Of a stretch of DNA of 64,000 nt, positions 45,990 to 56,477 are shown in pieces. The translations under genes were made by a program, and so were the position numbers. Position 1 is the first letter of the stretch; every line of letters begins with the position of its first letter. This DNA comes from Bretschneidera sinensis (lineage: Eukaryota > Streptophyta > Magnoliopsida > Brassicales > Akaniaceae): positions 28,218,501 to 28,282,500 of the forward strand of contig CM043700.1 of assembly GCA_023935145.1 (NCBI GenBank), given 5' to 3'. The notes beneath the pieces were generated by a model. That model saw nothing but the letters and a program-made list of their open reading frames with translations, did not search any database and was not told the origin of the DNA.

Positions 45990-47376
45990 CTCGCTCTGCT
46001 ACTGATCCTCAACCTCTGCCCCATACACCCCCTGATCCACCACCTCTCTTCATCGATCTCCTCCCAACACTCTCCGCACCTACATTAGCAGATTTTCCTG
46101 TTGGACAATCTACAGCCACATATCCTCCCCTACCACATACAAAGCATATCTGCATAGGGCAATTCCGAGTCAGATGCCCCGTTTGATTACATTTAAAGCA
46201 TACCCTTGCTTCTCGATCATACATCATGTTACCACTTTCCCCTGGTGGCATACTTATTCCTCTACTATAACTCTCACTTCCCACATCTTGCCCCTCAAAT
46301 CTAAGGGTCCCTCCAGTATTACTCTGAGCTACAGAAGCAACAGATCATGCCTGCCTCTGACTCTGCAACATAGTTCCTTGTGACAAGGAACACCCCCTCT
46401 AAGGTGGTCTCTCACCCTGTATACCCATACTGCTACTACCTCTAGGTCCCTCAAATCTAGACCTCTGCAGCCAATCCCTCCTACCTCTCAACTCCATGAA
46501 ATCCTTCTCAATCTGCAATGCTTTATCCACCAGTATAGCATAATTCCCTATACCCATACAAGAGAGTTTAATCCAAATATCGTAGTGCAATCCATCTAAA
46601 AATCTCTTACATTTTCTCTCCTCTGTATTCACTAACTTAGGTAAAAACCTTGATAGGGCTATGAATTTACTATCATATTCAACCACCGATAAATTTCCCT
46701 GCCTTAGATGAATAAAATCTCTTTCTTGTTGTGCCCGAAAGGTATCTGGGAAATACTTTGCAAAGAATTCATCCTTAAACTTACTCCAAGTCAAAGGTTG
46801 ATCTACCCGTGTGCTTACCCTGGGCAAAATATCCTCTCACTATTGAGAAGCCTCACCCTCCAACATAAACGAAGTAAAAGCTACCTTCTGTCTATCAGAC
46901 ACCAGTAAGACCTCAAAATATTTCTCCATATGCTTAATCCACTACTCAGCTTCCACCGAATTTACAGATCCTCTAAAAGACTGAGGTTTAAACTTAAGAA
47001 ATCTCACAAAAAAATCATCTTGCATCTCATGTGCAAATACACCTCCCTCATTACCCTCTTGCCTTTCCACCTCAGGTTCTCTTCTACTTCTTTCCTCTAA
47101 TATTCTCGGTATATTATTAGCCCTTTCTTCAACTGCATTCATCATCGATATGGCACGATTAAGAGCTTTTCTCAATTCATCATTCCTGCCCTTAGATACT
47201 TTCTCATCTCTACTAGTACTAGCTGCACTATCAATATGTTCCCTCGCGGGAATCACAGACTCAACTTCCTCCTCTGCTTCAGTCTTCCTAAAAATTAGGG
47301 GTCTACCATGTCCCTTCTGATTCAGAACTCTACCACTAGCTCTCGCATGACCACGTGTCATCCTCAGACTCTGCAT
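45990..47376 (-). pseudogene. Element A gag with two zinc knuckles
   Basis: ATG at 47376 (MQSLRMTRGHARASGR). The capsid core is at 46399-46827 (WSKFKDEFFAKYFPDTFRAQ, LSVVEYDSKFIALSRF, FLDGL). Two knuckles lie at about 46100-46205: CFKCNQTGHLTRNC and CFVCGRGGYVAVDC (tyrosine where histidine is expected in the second). Stops at about 46942 and 46838 and a break near 46397 interrupt the frame. Confidence 0.87.
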
Positions 47377-47449
47377 TTAAAAAATATAGTTTATTTAGAT
47401 ATTCCATTTTTTAAGTTTTCATGCAGTCTACAGAATCTTAAAACCTAAT

Positions 47450-47461
47450 GCTCTGATACCA
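47450..47461 (-). promoter_or_regulatory. Primer-binding site of element A (initiator-Met tRNA)
   Basis: The minus strand reads TGGTATCAGAGC, four bases inside the 5' LTR. Confidence 0.88.
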
Positions 47462-47465
47462 AAAT

Positions 47466-49509
47466 TGTAACAACCTATCCCGAGTTGGCCACCCCCGAGA
47501 TGGTGTCATCACATTTTGAGAATCCCAGCACAACACATATATGCAACAAATATTAACAGAAAATTTTTATTTTAATCCTCAACCCTCAATAGGAGAGATA
47601 CGTAAATCTAATATTAATTTACACATAATATACAATATAAGATGCATGAATATTTACAAATAAAATATTTATTTCATTTGCTCACTAGTCTGAGGATATT
47701 TACACATACGTGGCTTACAAAGAATGAATCCGTTTGACCTTTAACCCACCAGCCTACTTATCTTGTCTGCTACCTGAAATCATTGTACAATGAAGGGTGA
47801 GTTTCACAAGCTCAGTGAATTAAATTTACTAAAATTATTCCAATTTCATAAATAGCCCTATAATATTTAATCATTTATTTCTCCTATAACTAGATAATAG
47901 CATAATGTCTAACATTTAAATAATCACCATATTATAATATTTCTATGTCTTTTTCTCTTTTTTTCACTGCAACTGTCTCTTCCCGTGAGACTCATCCATT
48001 TATAATTAATTTCATAATAATATACCACACATCAACATTTCAATAATGCAAACAATAATTAAAATAGATGCAATGCATGAATGCTTATGATGGGAACTTC
48101 TTCCCACCTGTCGACAGGCTCTTATTATCTTAGACCAGCCCCTTCCTGGTTCTTTATAGCTTATCCCGACTGTCATGAAATTTATTTCCAGCATATACTG
48201 GTTGTCACGGTGTCCCATTTATTTCCAGCATATACCGACTGTCACAGTTGTTCCATTAGACCGGCCCCTTCCCGGATCTTTCGGTTATATTATTAAACGC
48301 ATATGCACATGAACAATGATATGAAATATGCGTATGAACAGTAATATAAACACCATATGAATTCAAAATATTTAAATTAACTATCCGGTCTTTCCTCAAC
48401 TTTCTGCTTAATAAATTTCAAAATTTTCTCCTCATATATCATATTTATTTATTCACCAACTAATCCAAATCTCTTTATCACCATCATTATTACATCCACC
48501 AATTATTCTAAAAATATTTTTTTTCACATACTAATTTTTCTACGTGTCCAATATTCATATCCTACATATCAATTTAATTTTTATCTACCACTAAGCATGA
48601 GCTAATAATTTATTTTAATATTATTACTAGATATTTGCTTTTTATTTAGATTACTTAAAGTAAATCCAACTCACCATGTAGCACTTAAAACTACCCGTGG
48701 ATCACTTTCTTGTCTTTCCCGTTCCTCTCAGGAATTTCCTCTAGTCACTGCTCGTCAACACCTGACATAATATTAGTATTAAATTTCTAATTATTTCTTA
48801 AATTCTGCATAAACCACACCCTTTGAAAATTCCCACTTTGAATTCCGAAAAATTTTATGAATGCTAAAAATTCAAAAATAAATATTATGTTATTACCTTC
48901 TATTTTTCCGATAGCTTTTCGTAAGAATTTCCACCGTAAACCCATTCAAATTTTTGCTATTTCAACCTTTCTTTGGGTCCCTTTAAAGAAGATGTGTGCT
49001 AGAAGGAAACTAAACGAGTTTGGTAAGTATGAAATTGCGTTTATAGAAGTGTGTATATATAAGCCTGCTGCCCAAAAAATCTCTGCAGGTCACTTTTGTT
49101 TTGAAACTCACAAGCTGCCACCTAGTTGTAAGGTGGAAGGCATGCAAGCCTTCAATTTTGCACTTGGCAAAAATACACTTAATTTGGTAACTAACTTCCC
49201 CTAAAGCCTACACGTTTTTCCCACCAATTACACTTGGAAGACATTCAATTGTCTTGGCAGCAAGTACTGCCACTTGCTGCAATGTTTTATTGTTCACCTT
49301 TTTTTTTTTGTTTTTTTCAACTTTTGCCTTCTCCAAACTCTTTCAGCCTTCTGGGACATTCATGTCCCATATTTTTTTATTTAATTATTTATTTTTTTAT
49401 TTGCTTTATTCAAATACTAATAAAATTTTCACATAGACTTTATTTTAAATTCCATGTCATATTTATTAAATTACTTTTTTACCCTTATTTTACAAATACG
49501 AGTATTGCA
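47466..49509 (-). repeat. 5' LTR of element A (2044 bp)
   Basis: On the + strand from TGTAACAACCTATCCC to GAGTATTGCA, aligned end to end with 18562-20629. The two copies differ by many substitutions and small indels, clearly more than the LTRs of B, which fits A being the older insertion. TSD GTTTT follows at 49510-49514. Confidence 0.9.
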
Positions 49510-50206
49510 GTTTTATCTCCTTCGGTAAGCTAGGAAATCCTGGATTTCATGGCCCAAAAGGATCCTTTCTGACTAAAGATAGATTGGTAATCGTGAATAA
49601 GAACTTTTTCCAGGTCATCTAAAAAGGGATTAAATTGGAGAAAATGAGAATTTTGAACTACCTAGAGTCTAGCTAAAATTTTCTTTTTTCTTTTAAAAAA
49701 TATTACCAAATTCTGACCTATTCTAATCCAAAAGGGAATCAGTGAATTGATCGATCATCGAGTCAAAATTATTGGGTTTTTTCTTCCAAAAGTTTTCCAT
49801 TGAAAATCAGGGTGAAAATTCCACGGGTTGATATCTAAAAGGTTTCTTTCTCGAAGGGGTGGTAAGAGAGTTTGGAGAGATGATAAAGGGATAATGGTAA
49901 GAGGTAGCCCTAGGGAGGTGAAAAAACACTGAATTAAGGTAAGAGGACATCCAAGCAGAGTTCCTCGAAACCCAAGGTCAATAAGACTACAAGAATCAAG
50001 CATTTCAGAAGAAAAAAAAAAGTATAAATCTAAGCTTATTAATAAGTCTACCTTCCATTTTTTCTTGTTGACTACGGACTTCATTGAAGTCCCCAGTTAT
50101 AAACCAAGGTTCTGCAGTAGTCTAAGAGAAAACGGACAACTCTTCCTAAAGAGAAACTCTTTTAGCAAGTATCAGACTAGCGTAAATTGCAAAAAAGAAA
50201 ATAGGA
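49510..50206 (-). mobile_element. LINE, 5'-most segment: endonuclease end
   Basis: The minus strand encodes the apurinic-type endonuclease end of a plant LINE: IYASLILAKR and PWFITGDFNEV (about 50070-50190), then SCSLIDLGFRG (about 49980) and the following EN block in shifted frames. It continues the RT segment that stops at 18561. The start of the endonuclease and any gag-like ORF are missing: the LINE ends where the hairpin satellite begins, about 50206 (within ~10 bp). Confidence 0.8.
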
Positions 50207-52105
50207 GAAGGATGAGCTATTTGTCATATACTCGGCCTAAAATCTCCAAGTTCGAGCGTATGAGCTGTTTGTCATAAGCACGGCCTAGAATCTCCAAGTC
50301 TGAGCGTATGAGCTGCTTGTCATACGCTCAGCCTAGAATCTCCAAGTCCGAGCGTATGAGGTGTTTGTCATACGCTCGGCCTTAAAATCTCCAAGTCCAA
50401 GTGTATGAGATGCTTGTCCTACGCCCGACCTAGAATCTTCAAGTCCGAGCGTATGAGTTGCTTGTCATACGCTCGGTTTAGAAATCTTCAAGTCCGAACG
50501 TATGAGCTGCTTGTCATACGCTCGGCCTAGAATCTCTAAGTCCGAGCGTATAAACTGCTTGTCATACGCTCGGCCTAGAAATCTCCAAGTTAGAGCGTAT
50601 GAGCTGCTTGTCATAAGCTCGGCTAAGAAATCTCCAAGTCCGAGCGTATGAGCTCCTTGTCATATCTCCAAGTCGGAGCGTATGAGCTGCTTGTCATACA
50701 CTCAGCCAGGAATCTCCAAGTCCAAGTGTATGAGCTACTTGTCATACACATGGCCTAGAATCTCCAAGTCCGAGCGTATAAGCTACTTGTCATACGCTCG
50801 ACCTAGAAATCTCCAAGTTCGAGTGTATGAGCTGCTTATTATACACCCGACCTAGAAATCACCAAGTCAGAGTGTAGGAGTTGTTTGTCATATATTCGGC
50901 CTAGAATCTCCAAATCCGAGAGTATGAGCTGCTTGTCATACGCTCGGCCTAGAAATCTCCAAGTCTGAGCGTATGAGTTGCTTGTCATACGCTCGACCAA
51001 GAAATCTCCAAGTCCGAGCGTATGAGTTGCTTGTTATACGCTCGGTCTAGAATCTCCAAGTCCGAGCGCATGAGTTGCTTGTTATACGCTCGGCCTAAAA
51101 TCTCCAAGTCCGAGCGTATGAGCTATTTGTCATACAGTCAGCCTAAAATCTCCAAGTCGAAGTGTTTGAGCTACTTGTCATACGCTCGGCCTAGAAATCT
51201 CCAAGTTCGAGCATATGAGCTGTTTGTCATATGCTAGGCCTAAAATCTCCAAGTTCCAGCGTATGAGCTGTTTGTCATACGTTCGGCCTAGAAATCTCCA
51301 AGTCTGAGCGTATGAGCTGCTTGTCACATGCTCGACCAAGAAATCTCAAAATCCGAGCATATGAGTTGCTTGTCATATCTCCAAGTCTGAGCATATGAGC
51401 TACTTGTCAAACACTCAGCCAAGAATCTCTAAGTCCGAGCGTATTAGCTCCTTGTCATACGCTTTGCCTAGAATCTCCAAGTTCGAGCGTATGAGCTGCT
51501 TGTCATACACTTGAGCTAGAAATCTCCAAGTCGGAAGTGTATGAGTTGCTTATCATACGCTCAGCCTAGAATATTCTAGTCCAAGCGTATGAGCTGCTTG
51601 TCATACGCTCGGCCTAGAATCTCTAATCCGAGCCTAGAATCTCTAATCCGAGCGTATGAGCTGCTTGTCATACGCTCGACCTAAAATTTCCAATTCCGAG
51701 TGTATGATGTGCTTGTCATACGCTCGGTCTAGAAATCTCCAAGTCTGTGCGTATAAGCTGCTTGTCATATGCTCGGTTTAGAAAACTTTTAGTCCGAGCG
51801 TATGAGCTGCTTGTCATACGCTCAACCTAGAATTTTTAAGTCCAAGCATATGAGTTGCTTGTCATACGCTCGGCTTAGAAATCTCAACGTTCGAGCGTAT
51901 GAGCTGCTTGTCATAGGTTCGGCCAAGAAATCCCCAAGTCCGAGCGTATGTGCTACTTGTCATATCTCCAAGTCCGAGCGTATGAGTTGTTTGTCATACA
52001 CTCGGCCAAGAATCTCTAAGTCCAAGCGTATGAGCTGCTTGTCATACACTCGGCCTAGAATCTCCAAGTTCAAGCGTATGAGCTGCTTTTCATACGCTCT
52101 CTAGT
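50207..52105. repeat. Hairpin minisatellite, about 38-39 units of ~48 bp
   Basis: The consensus unit contains CCGAGCGTATGA, an 8-base loop (GCTGCTTG), then TCATACGCTCGG, a perfect 12-bp inverted repeat, followed by a linker CCTAGAATCTCCAAGT. Units are 48 or 49 bp, and substitutions hit both arms. Three units share the same internal loss (CTTGTCATATCTCCAAGTC at about 50655, 51370 and 51956). The array adjoins the LTR of element D on its right. Confidence 0.92.
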
Positions 52106-52519
52106 AGATTTTCTAAGGGTTTTTGCCACCACCGGGGGAAGTGCTGCCCAACAGCGTGTGGAATTTCTCCCAATGTACAGGATTTTTATAAAATAAAATC
52201 CCACCTAATTAAATTTCATATGGTTTAATTCTTACTTTATGATGAAATTATATCCTTGAGTGACTTGAATCTTCTATTAGTTTTAGCCCTCTTTCTCTTG
52301 AATCAGTAACCCTTTGCTCTCTCTTCTTTGCTTTTAATTCTGATTATAAAACAATGGCAGATAGGTATTTCTTTCCAACTTTTCTTTATTTGCAGCCAAC
52401 TCGCCTATCTTAATAAAATAATTAATTTCTTATCCAATGTTAACAAATATATCTAAATATATGTATTTATTATACCCTAAATAGTAATTAACTAATACTT
52501 TTGGGTTTAGGGTATTACA
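52106..52519 (-). repeat. 3' LTR (outer part) of element D
   Basis: The right border is ...GGGTATTACA at 52519, next to a minus-strand polypurine tract (AAGGGGGGAGAA, 52520-52531). On the minus strand the LTR starts TGTAATACCCTAAACCC and has a TATA-like TTTTATAAAAATCC at about 52165-52180. The far end is not defined: the LTR may include the whole minisatellite (then over 2.3 kb) or stop near 52105. Confidence 0.65.
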
Positions 52520-53500
52520 TTCTCCCCCCTTAAAATAAGTTTAGTCCCTAAACTTGGCATACCTTCGGAGTCAAAAAGGTGAGGATACTTCTCCATCGTC
52601 TCTTCCTTGCTTTCCCAAGTTGCTTCCCCAGTAGAGTGGCCCCTCCATAATACTTTCACAAATGACATCACATGGTTATGTCTAACTTGATCCATTCTTT
52701 CTAAGATCTGAATTGAGTTCTCAATGTAGGACATATCCTCTTTGATCTCCATGGGATCTAGATCCACAATATGATTTTGGTCTCGCATAAACTTCCTCGA
52801 TATAAACACGTGGAAGATATTATGAACACCAGACAATGCTAGGGTAACGCAATCCTATAGGCAACATTATTGATTCTCTCTAAGATTTCAAATGGTCCCA
52901 CAAACCTCGGGCTCAACTTCCTCTTCTTCCCAAATCTCATCAAACCTTTGGATAGGGATACTTTCAAGAATATGTGCTCACCATCTTGGAACTCTATTTC
53001 TCATCTCATGCGATCATCATAACATTTCTGTCTACTCTAGCCTACCTCTAATCATTCATGAATCAAAGGAATCTTTCCAACGGTTACCTTGGCCAAATCT
53101 GGGCCGAGCAACTATTTCTCGCCAATATTGTCCCAACATATAGGCGATCTACACCTCCTACCATAAAGAGCCTCAAATGAAGTCATCCCAATACTAGACT
53201 GGTGACTGTTATTATATGTAAGTTCCAATAATAGCATGTGCTCCTCCCAACTACCTCCCAAGTCTAAGGCACAGGCTTGGAGCATGTCTTCTAGGATTTG
53301 AATGGTTCTCTCAGATTGCCCATCTATCTAAAGGTGAAAAGCAGTACTAAAATCTAACCTTGTACCTAAATGGTCATAACACTTGCCCAAAACTTGGATG
53401 CAAACCTCGAATCCCTATCTGACATAATTGAGACTGGAATCCCATGCAATCTAACTATTTCACCAATATAAAGCCTTACTAATCTGTCAAGGGGCTAAGT
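52520..53500 (-). pseudogene. Element D: integrase end of a chromovirus, truncated
   Basis: The minus strand at 52520-52836 encodes NIFHVFISRKF (cf. FHVSxLRKY) and a chromodomain-like VLWRGHSTGEATWESKEE, the tail of a chromovirus pol. Further right, degraded integrase can be followed to about 53480 by its similarity to the 20.7-21.6 kb region of element A (e.g. CATAAAGAGCCTC(A/G)AA and GATTGCCCATC blocks). Nothing of RT or gag is found, so the element is cut at about 53.5 kb. Confidence 0.75.
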
Positions 53501-54677
53501 ACTCTTGATATGTTCATTGTCTTCTACAGGCTCTTAAATATCATCTGTTGAAATATTAGAAGAATCCAAAAGCAGTGTAAAATATACTAAAATCAGTATT
53601 AACACTATATATATAAGAATAAGATTGATTGAAATTGATTTCTTTGATTCAAAATAACAATAATGAAAAAGAATACTATGAGCAGGTCATGTATCATTCA
53701 TTATTAAAAAGCAGAATCCACCATCAATCAAACTAGTCCTACCGATGCAGTAACAGCTTTTAGAAATCAAACTTACCTTAGCATGATTTTGCTGTGAGAC
53801 ACACAAGAAAACAGAGGCTCTACTTGGCTGCATCAGAAACTGAATTTTTCATGAATTTCTGTCATTGCAGTAGTATAAATAGGGGAATAGCCCTCTAAAA
53901 CTGTATCCTTTGCGCCAGTGTCATGACCGTAAGCAAGTCCAGGATTTGACTAAGATTTCAATGATTTGGATTTGTCTATCACTGGAGGCCACATTGAGAA
54001 AATCAATATCTTGCTCTTCTCCCTGTAGCAGCAGCCAACCCAAGCTCCTTACATTGCTCCTACCCATACCCATGAAAAGACAAGCAAAAAGCAGCATAAG
54101 CTTAGAAAAAAAATCAGTTGCAATTCTTATGATCTAGAGATGGGCAATTCTTAGATAAAGTCAAAAGCAGCCATATGGAACAAATGCAGCAAATGCAAGG
54201 ATCTTGGATTTAATTCACCAGTAGCGTAAAAAAGAAATGTGAAGGATTTCAAATATATAAATCACAACTCTAATCAACAAAAGGCATCGATTATATCGTT
54301 TAACAAAAAATCACGTGGATACCAGGAGTCACCGTGTAGCAAATAGTTGTAGAAATATCCTAATTCATTAACATGCAAAGAAACAATCAACACCAAATAA
54401 ACCACACAGAACCATACAAATCCATTATACAGAATACCTAGCATTTACATACACAAACACTGAAAAATGATTGCCGATTTGCAGTTTCCCTAATTTCAGT
54501 TTGATTCCCTAAACAACATAAGAACTTTTAAGAGTAAAGATGGTAAAGTAAACAGAGGTAGGAACAAAACGCAAGAACAAATTACTAGAGGATAACATAA
54601 TCAACATTAACTACATTATTTCAAGGAGATATCAACTTCAAATTTTATTTAAAAAAATTAAGAGGGGCTGAACTAAC
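53501..54677. other. No gene recognised
   Basis: AT-rich sequence. A minus-strand open stretch at about 53925-54100 (WLLLQGEEQDIDFL...) is short and not recognised. The word TGTTGAAATATTAGAAG at 53540 resembles some copia LTR starts, but no partner was found. Confidence 0.5.
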
Positions 54678-54755
54678 CAAAGAGTAGTCAGATCAGTTGA
54701 AGCATAGTTGTAACCACCGTCACTCTTTACAATAATAAGATGAACCATCCAAGAG
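54678..54755 (-). pseudogene. Orphan exon of arginyl-tRNA synthetase
   Basis: The minus strand reads LIIVKSDGGYNYASTDLTTLW, then a donor TTTG|GTTAGT. From memory of the plant cytosolic ArgRS family, KSDGG(F/Y)NYASTDL(T/A)ALW is a highly conserved block of the catalytic domain, and this copy differs at only a few positions. The upstream border (GCAAG|CTC at 54755) is a guess. No neighbouring ArgRS exon (such as the following YRLNEEKAEWIIYVTD block) was found on either side, so this is a lone fragment, either captured or left from a larger duplication. Confidence 0.6.
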
Positions 54756-55518
54756 CTTGCATTTGCAGCAAATGCAGATGAATAAGGCCTTCTATTTTTT
54801 ATATAAATAATTAACCAAAATCAAATAGTTAGTTCCACCACCGTTTCTAATACTTACATTTGTAGCAAATACATAGACTTCATATTCTTAGCTGGTTCCA
54901 CCACTGTTTCTAATACTTACAATGTCAACGTTATTAATAACTTAGTCATTGAGATTCTAATGCAGTTCACATTTCCTGCCATTCCATGTCACATTCTGAT
55001 CAGTCTGACGGGGTTGTGATGGTTCTTAATCGACTACTAGTCTTACTGTACACCTAGAGATGTATCTGCTCTCATAGTTTTGCTTATTCTATATTGCATA
55101 CAAAAAATAATTTCATCTCTGATTCTAGAATGACAAATCGCACAAAGTTGTTCATTCCTTAATTGAACACAATCAACACAAACTTCTCTTGCTCATTACC
55201 CATCAATCCATCATTGCTTCTACTAAAACTGCTAAGGCTATGCATGCCCATTTTCCTCACATTGGCTCTCAATTCCCAATCTTTTGTTGTACATTACTCC
55301 TATAATGCAGCAAGACTTAAAAACACAATTTCACAAAAAAAAAATATTTTCGCTCCATCACAATCTGTATCAAAATCTCCACTTCCCAAGAAAAGAAAAC
55401 CCAAAAAGCCTTAGTATTATTAACACATCACAATGAAATCTCACAACCAACAGAAGTAACTAAAAAAAAAACAAATTGACCAAAGCTATGATATTGGTCG
55501 CTTTTTTCTTAAAATTAC

Positions 55519-55854
55519 CTTTTGAGAATTGGGAATAGTGGCAAGAATAGCACGAAGCGAAGCAATGGAGTTCTTGTAGAGAAGACGAGCCTCGTCGAGA
55601 GCGCTATTGCCACTGCCACCACCAGCGACGTCGCCGCCGCCCATCTCCAAGTGGTGTGCGGCTCCATCAGAGGACGATGCATCGCCGTTCGAGGAAACTG
55701 AAGGAAGCCCATTGGTCGTTGCAGCAGCTGAAGAGGGAGTGGTCGCCCACAAAGCAAGGTTACAAAGCTCGTCGTTCATGGATGAGAGGATCTGGAAAGC
55801 TGCCTCTATCGTCTCTTCTAGATGCTTCTTCCCCTCCATTGCTACCTCCTGCAT
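55519..55854 (-). pseudogene. MED30: MED30 (Mediator subunit 30) first coding exon, rest not found
   Basis: ATG 55854 opens 112 codons ending at a donor, CAAAAG|GTAATT. The N-terminal [20 protein letters not shown] and [11 protein letters not shown] blocks and the end [20 protein letters not shown]...PNSQK match plant MED30, with the usual Ser/Ala/Gly-rich variable region between. MED30 belongs to the Mediator complex, which links transcription factors to RNA polymerase II. The C-terminal helical exons (about 80 residues in Arabidopsis) were not found in the 2 kb downstream before transposon D, so the gene looks truncated; a very long intron cannot be excluded. The sequence GAGCTCGT(C/T)GTTCATGG occurs twice upstream (55874, 55901) and once nearly so in the coding part, a local duplication. 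An in-frame TGA sits just upstream, so no longer N-terminus is possible without splicing. Confidence 0.75.
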
Positions 55855-56477
55855 TGTCTTTGGGCTCGTTATAGAGCTCGTCGTTCATGGGTTACAGAGC
55901 TCGTTGTTCATGGAAGAGAGTAGAGAGCAGAGAGAAGAGAAAAGAGAGTTGTGATTTTTAAGCTGAATAGTGAAAATGAAAACCGAAAACTCCAAAAAGA
56001 CTTTTATCTGTGTTTGAAAACTTTTATTTTGAAAACAGTGTTTAAAAACTGTTTAGCAAAACTCTCTTTCAAACATGTTAGCAGTGTTTGAAAAGTGATT
56101 TTAATGTTTAAACACTGAAAAAGGTTTTTGAAAACCCTCCCCAAACAAAGGCTTATTCCTTTCCAGTATTTAAGTTCCAAGTTATCACACATTTAGCAAT
56201 CGACTCTTCTGATTTTTCCTCTGCTTTTCTGCCATTTAGCAGTTGAAACATCCACTGTCTCGTATAACCTTCTCTATTTCATTTGTTCTGTTAGTGTTTA
56301 TACCTGGGCGTTTTGCTTAGAGGTGCTAGTGTTATTTTTAATATACTAATTTTTTATGCAAGTGAAAAATAATAATAATAATAATAATCCTTGAAGAATA
56401 GCAATTCAGCCTTTCCTTCTCAAATATATCGTTCAAGTTTCTGGGAAATAGTAATTAAGTATCTGCAAGTTATCTCA

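Larger units (their letters stand above)
18562..49509 (-). mobile_element. Element A: large Ty3 chromovirus (Tekay/Del-like), itself holding elements B and C
   Basis: A minus-strand LTR retrotransposon with ~2.05-kb LTRs and TSD GTTTT. Without its two insertions it is about 9.1 kb. Order: 5' LTR (47466-49509), initiator-Met primer site, gag with two zinc knuckles, protease, RT, RNase H, then [C][38 bp][B], then integrase with a chromodomain-like tail, then 3' LTR (18562-20629). The long LTRs and the tail with a VLWRNKDIEEVMWE block suggest the Tekay/Del lineage; this lineage call is an inference. Multiple stops make it inactive. Confidence 0.88.

Noticed and set aside
51022..52104. Open frames across the minisatellite encoding repeated MSCLSYARPRISKSER-type peptides
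   Set aside because: 48 bp is divisible by three, so any frame gives a repeating peptide; 49-bp units and stops break it quickly. No start, splice or codon signal supports a protein.
50207..52105. CRISPR-like look of the palindromic tandem array
   Set aside because: The units are directly adjacent with conserved linkers, not unique spacers, no cas genes are present, and the window is plant nuclear DNA. It is a minisatellite.
55855..55920. Longer N-terminus for MED30 from the ATGs at about 55888 and 55915
   Set aside because: Neither is in frame with the conserved MEGKKHLEE block, and an in-frame TGA lies between. They belong to a duplicated GAGCTCGTCGTTCATGG sequence.
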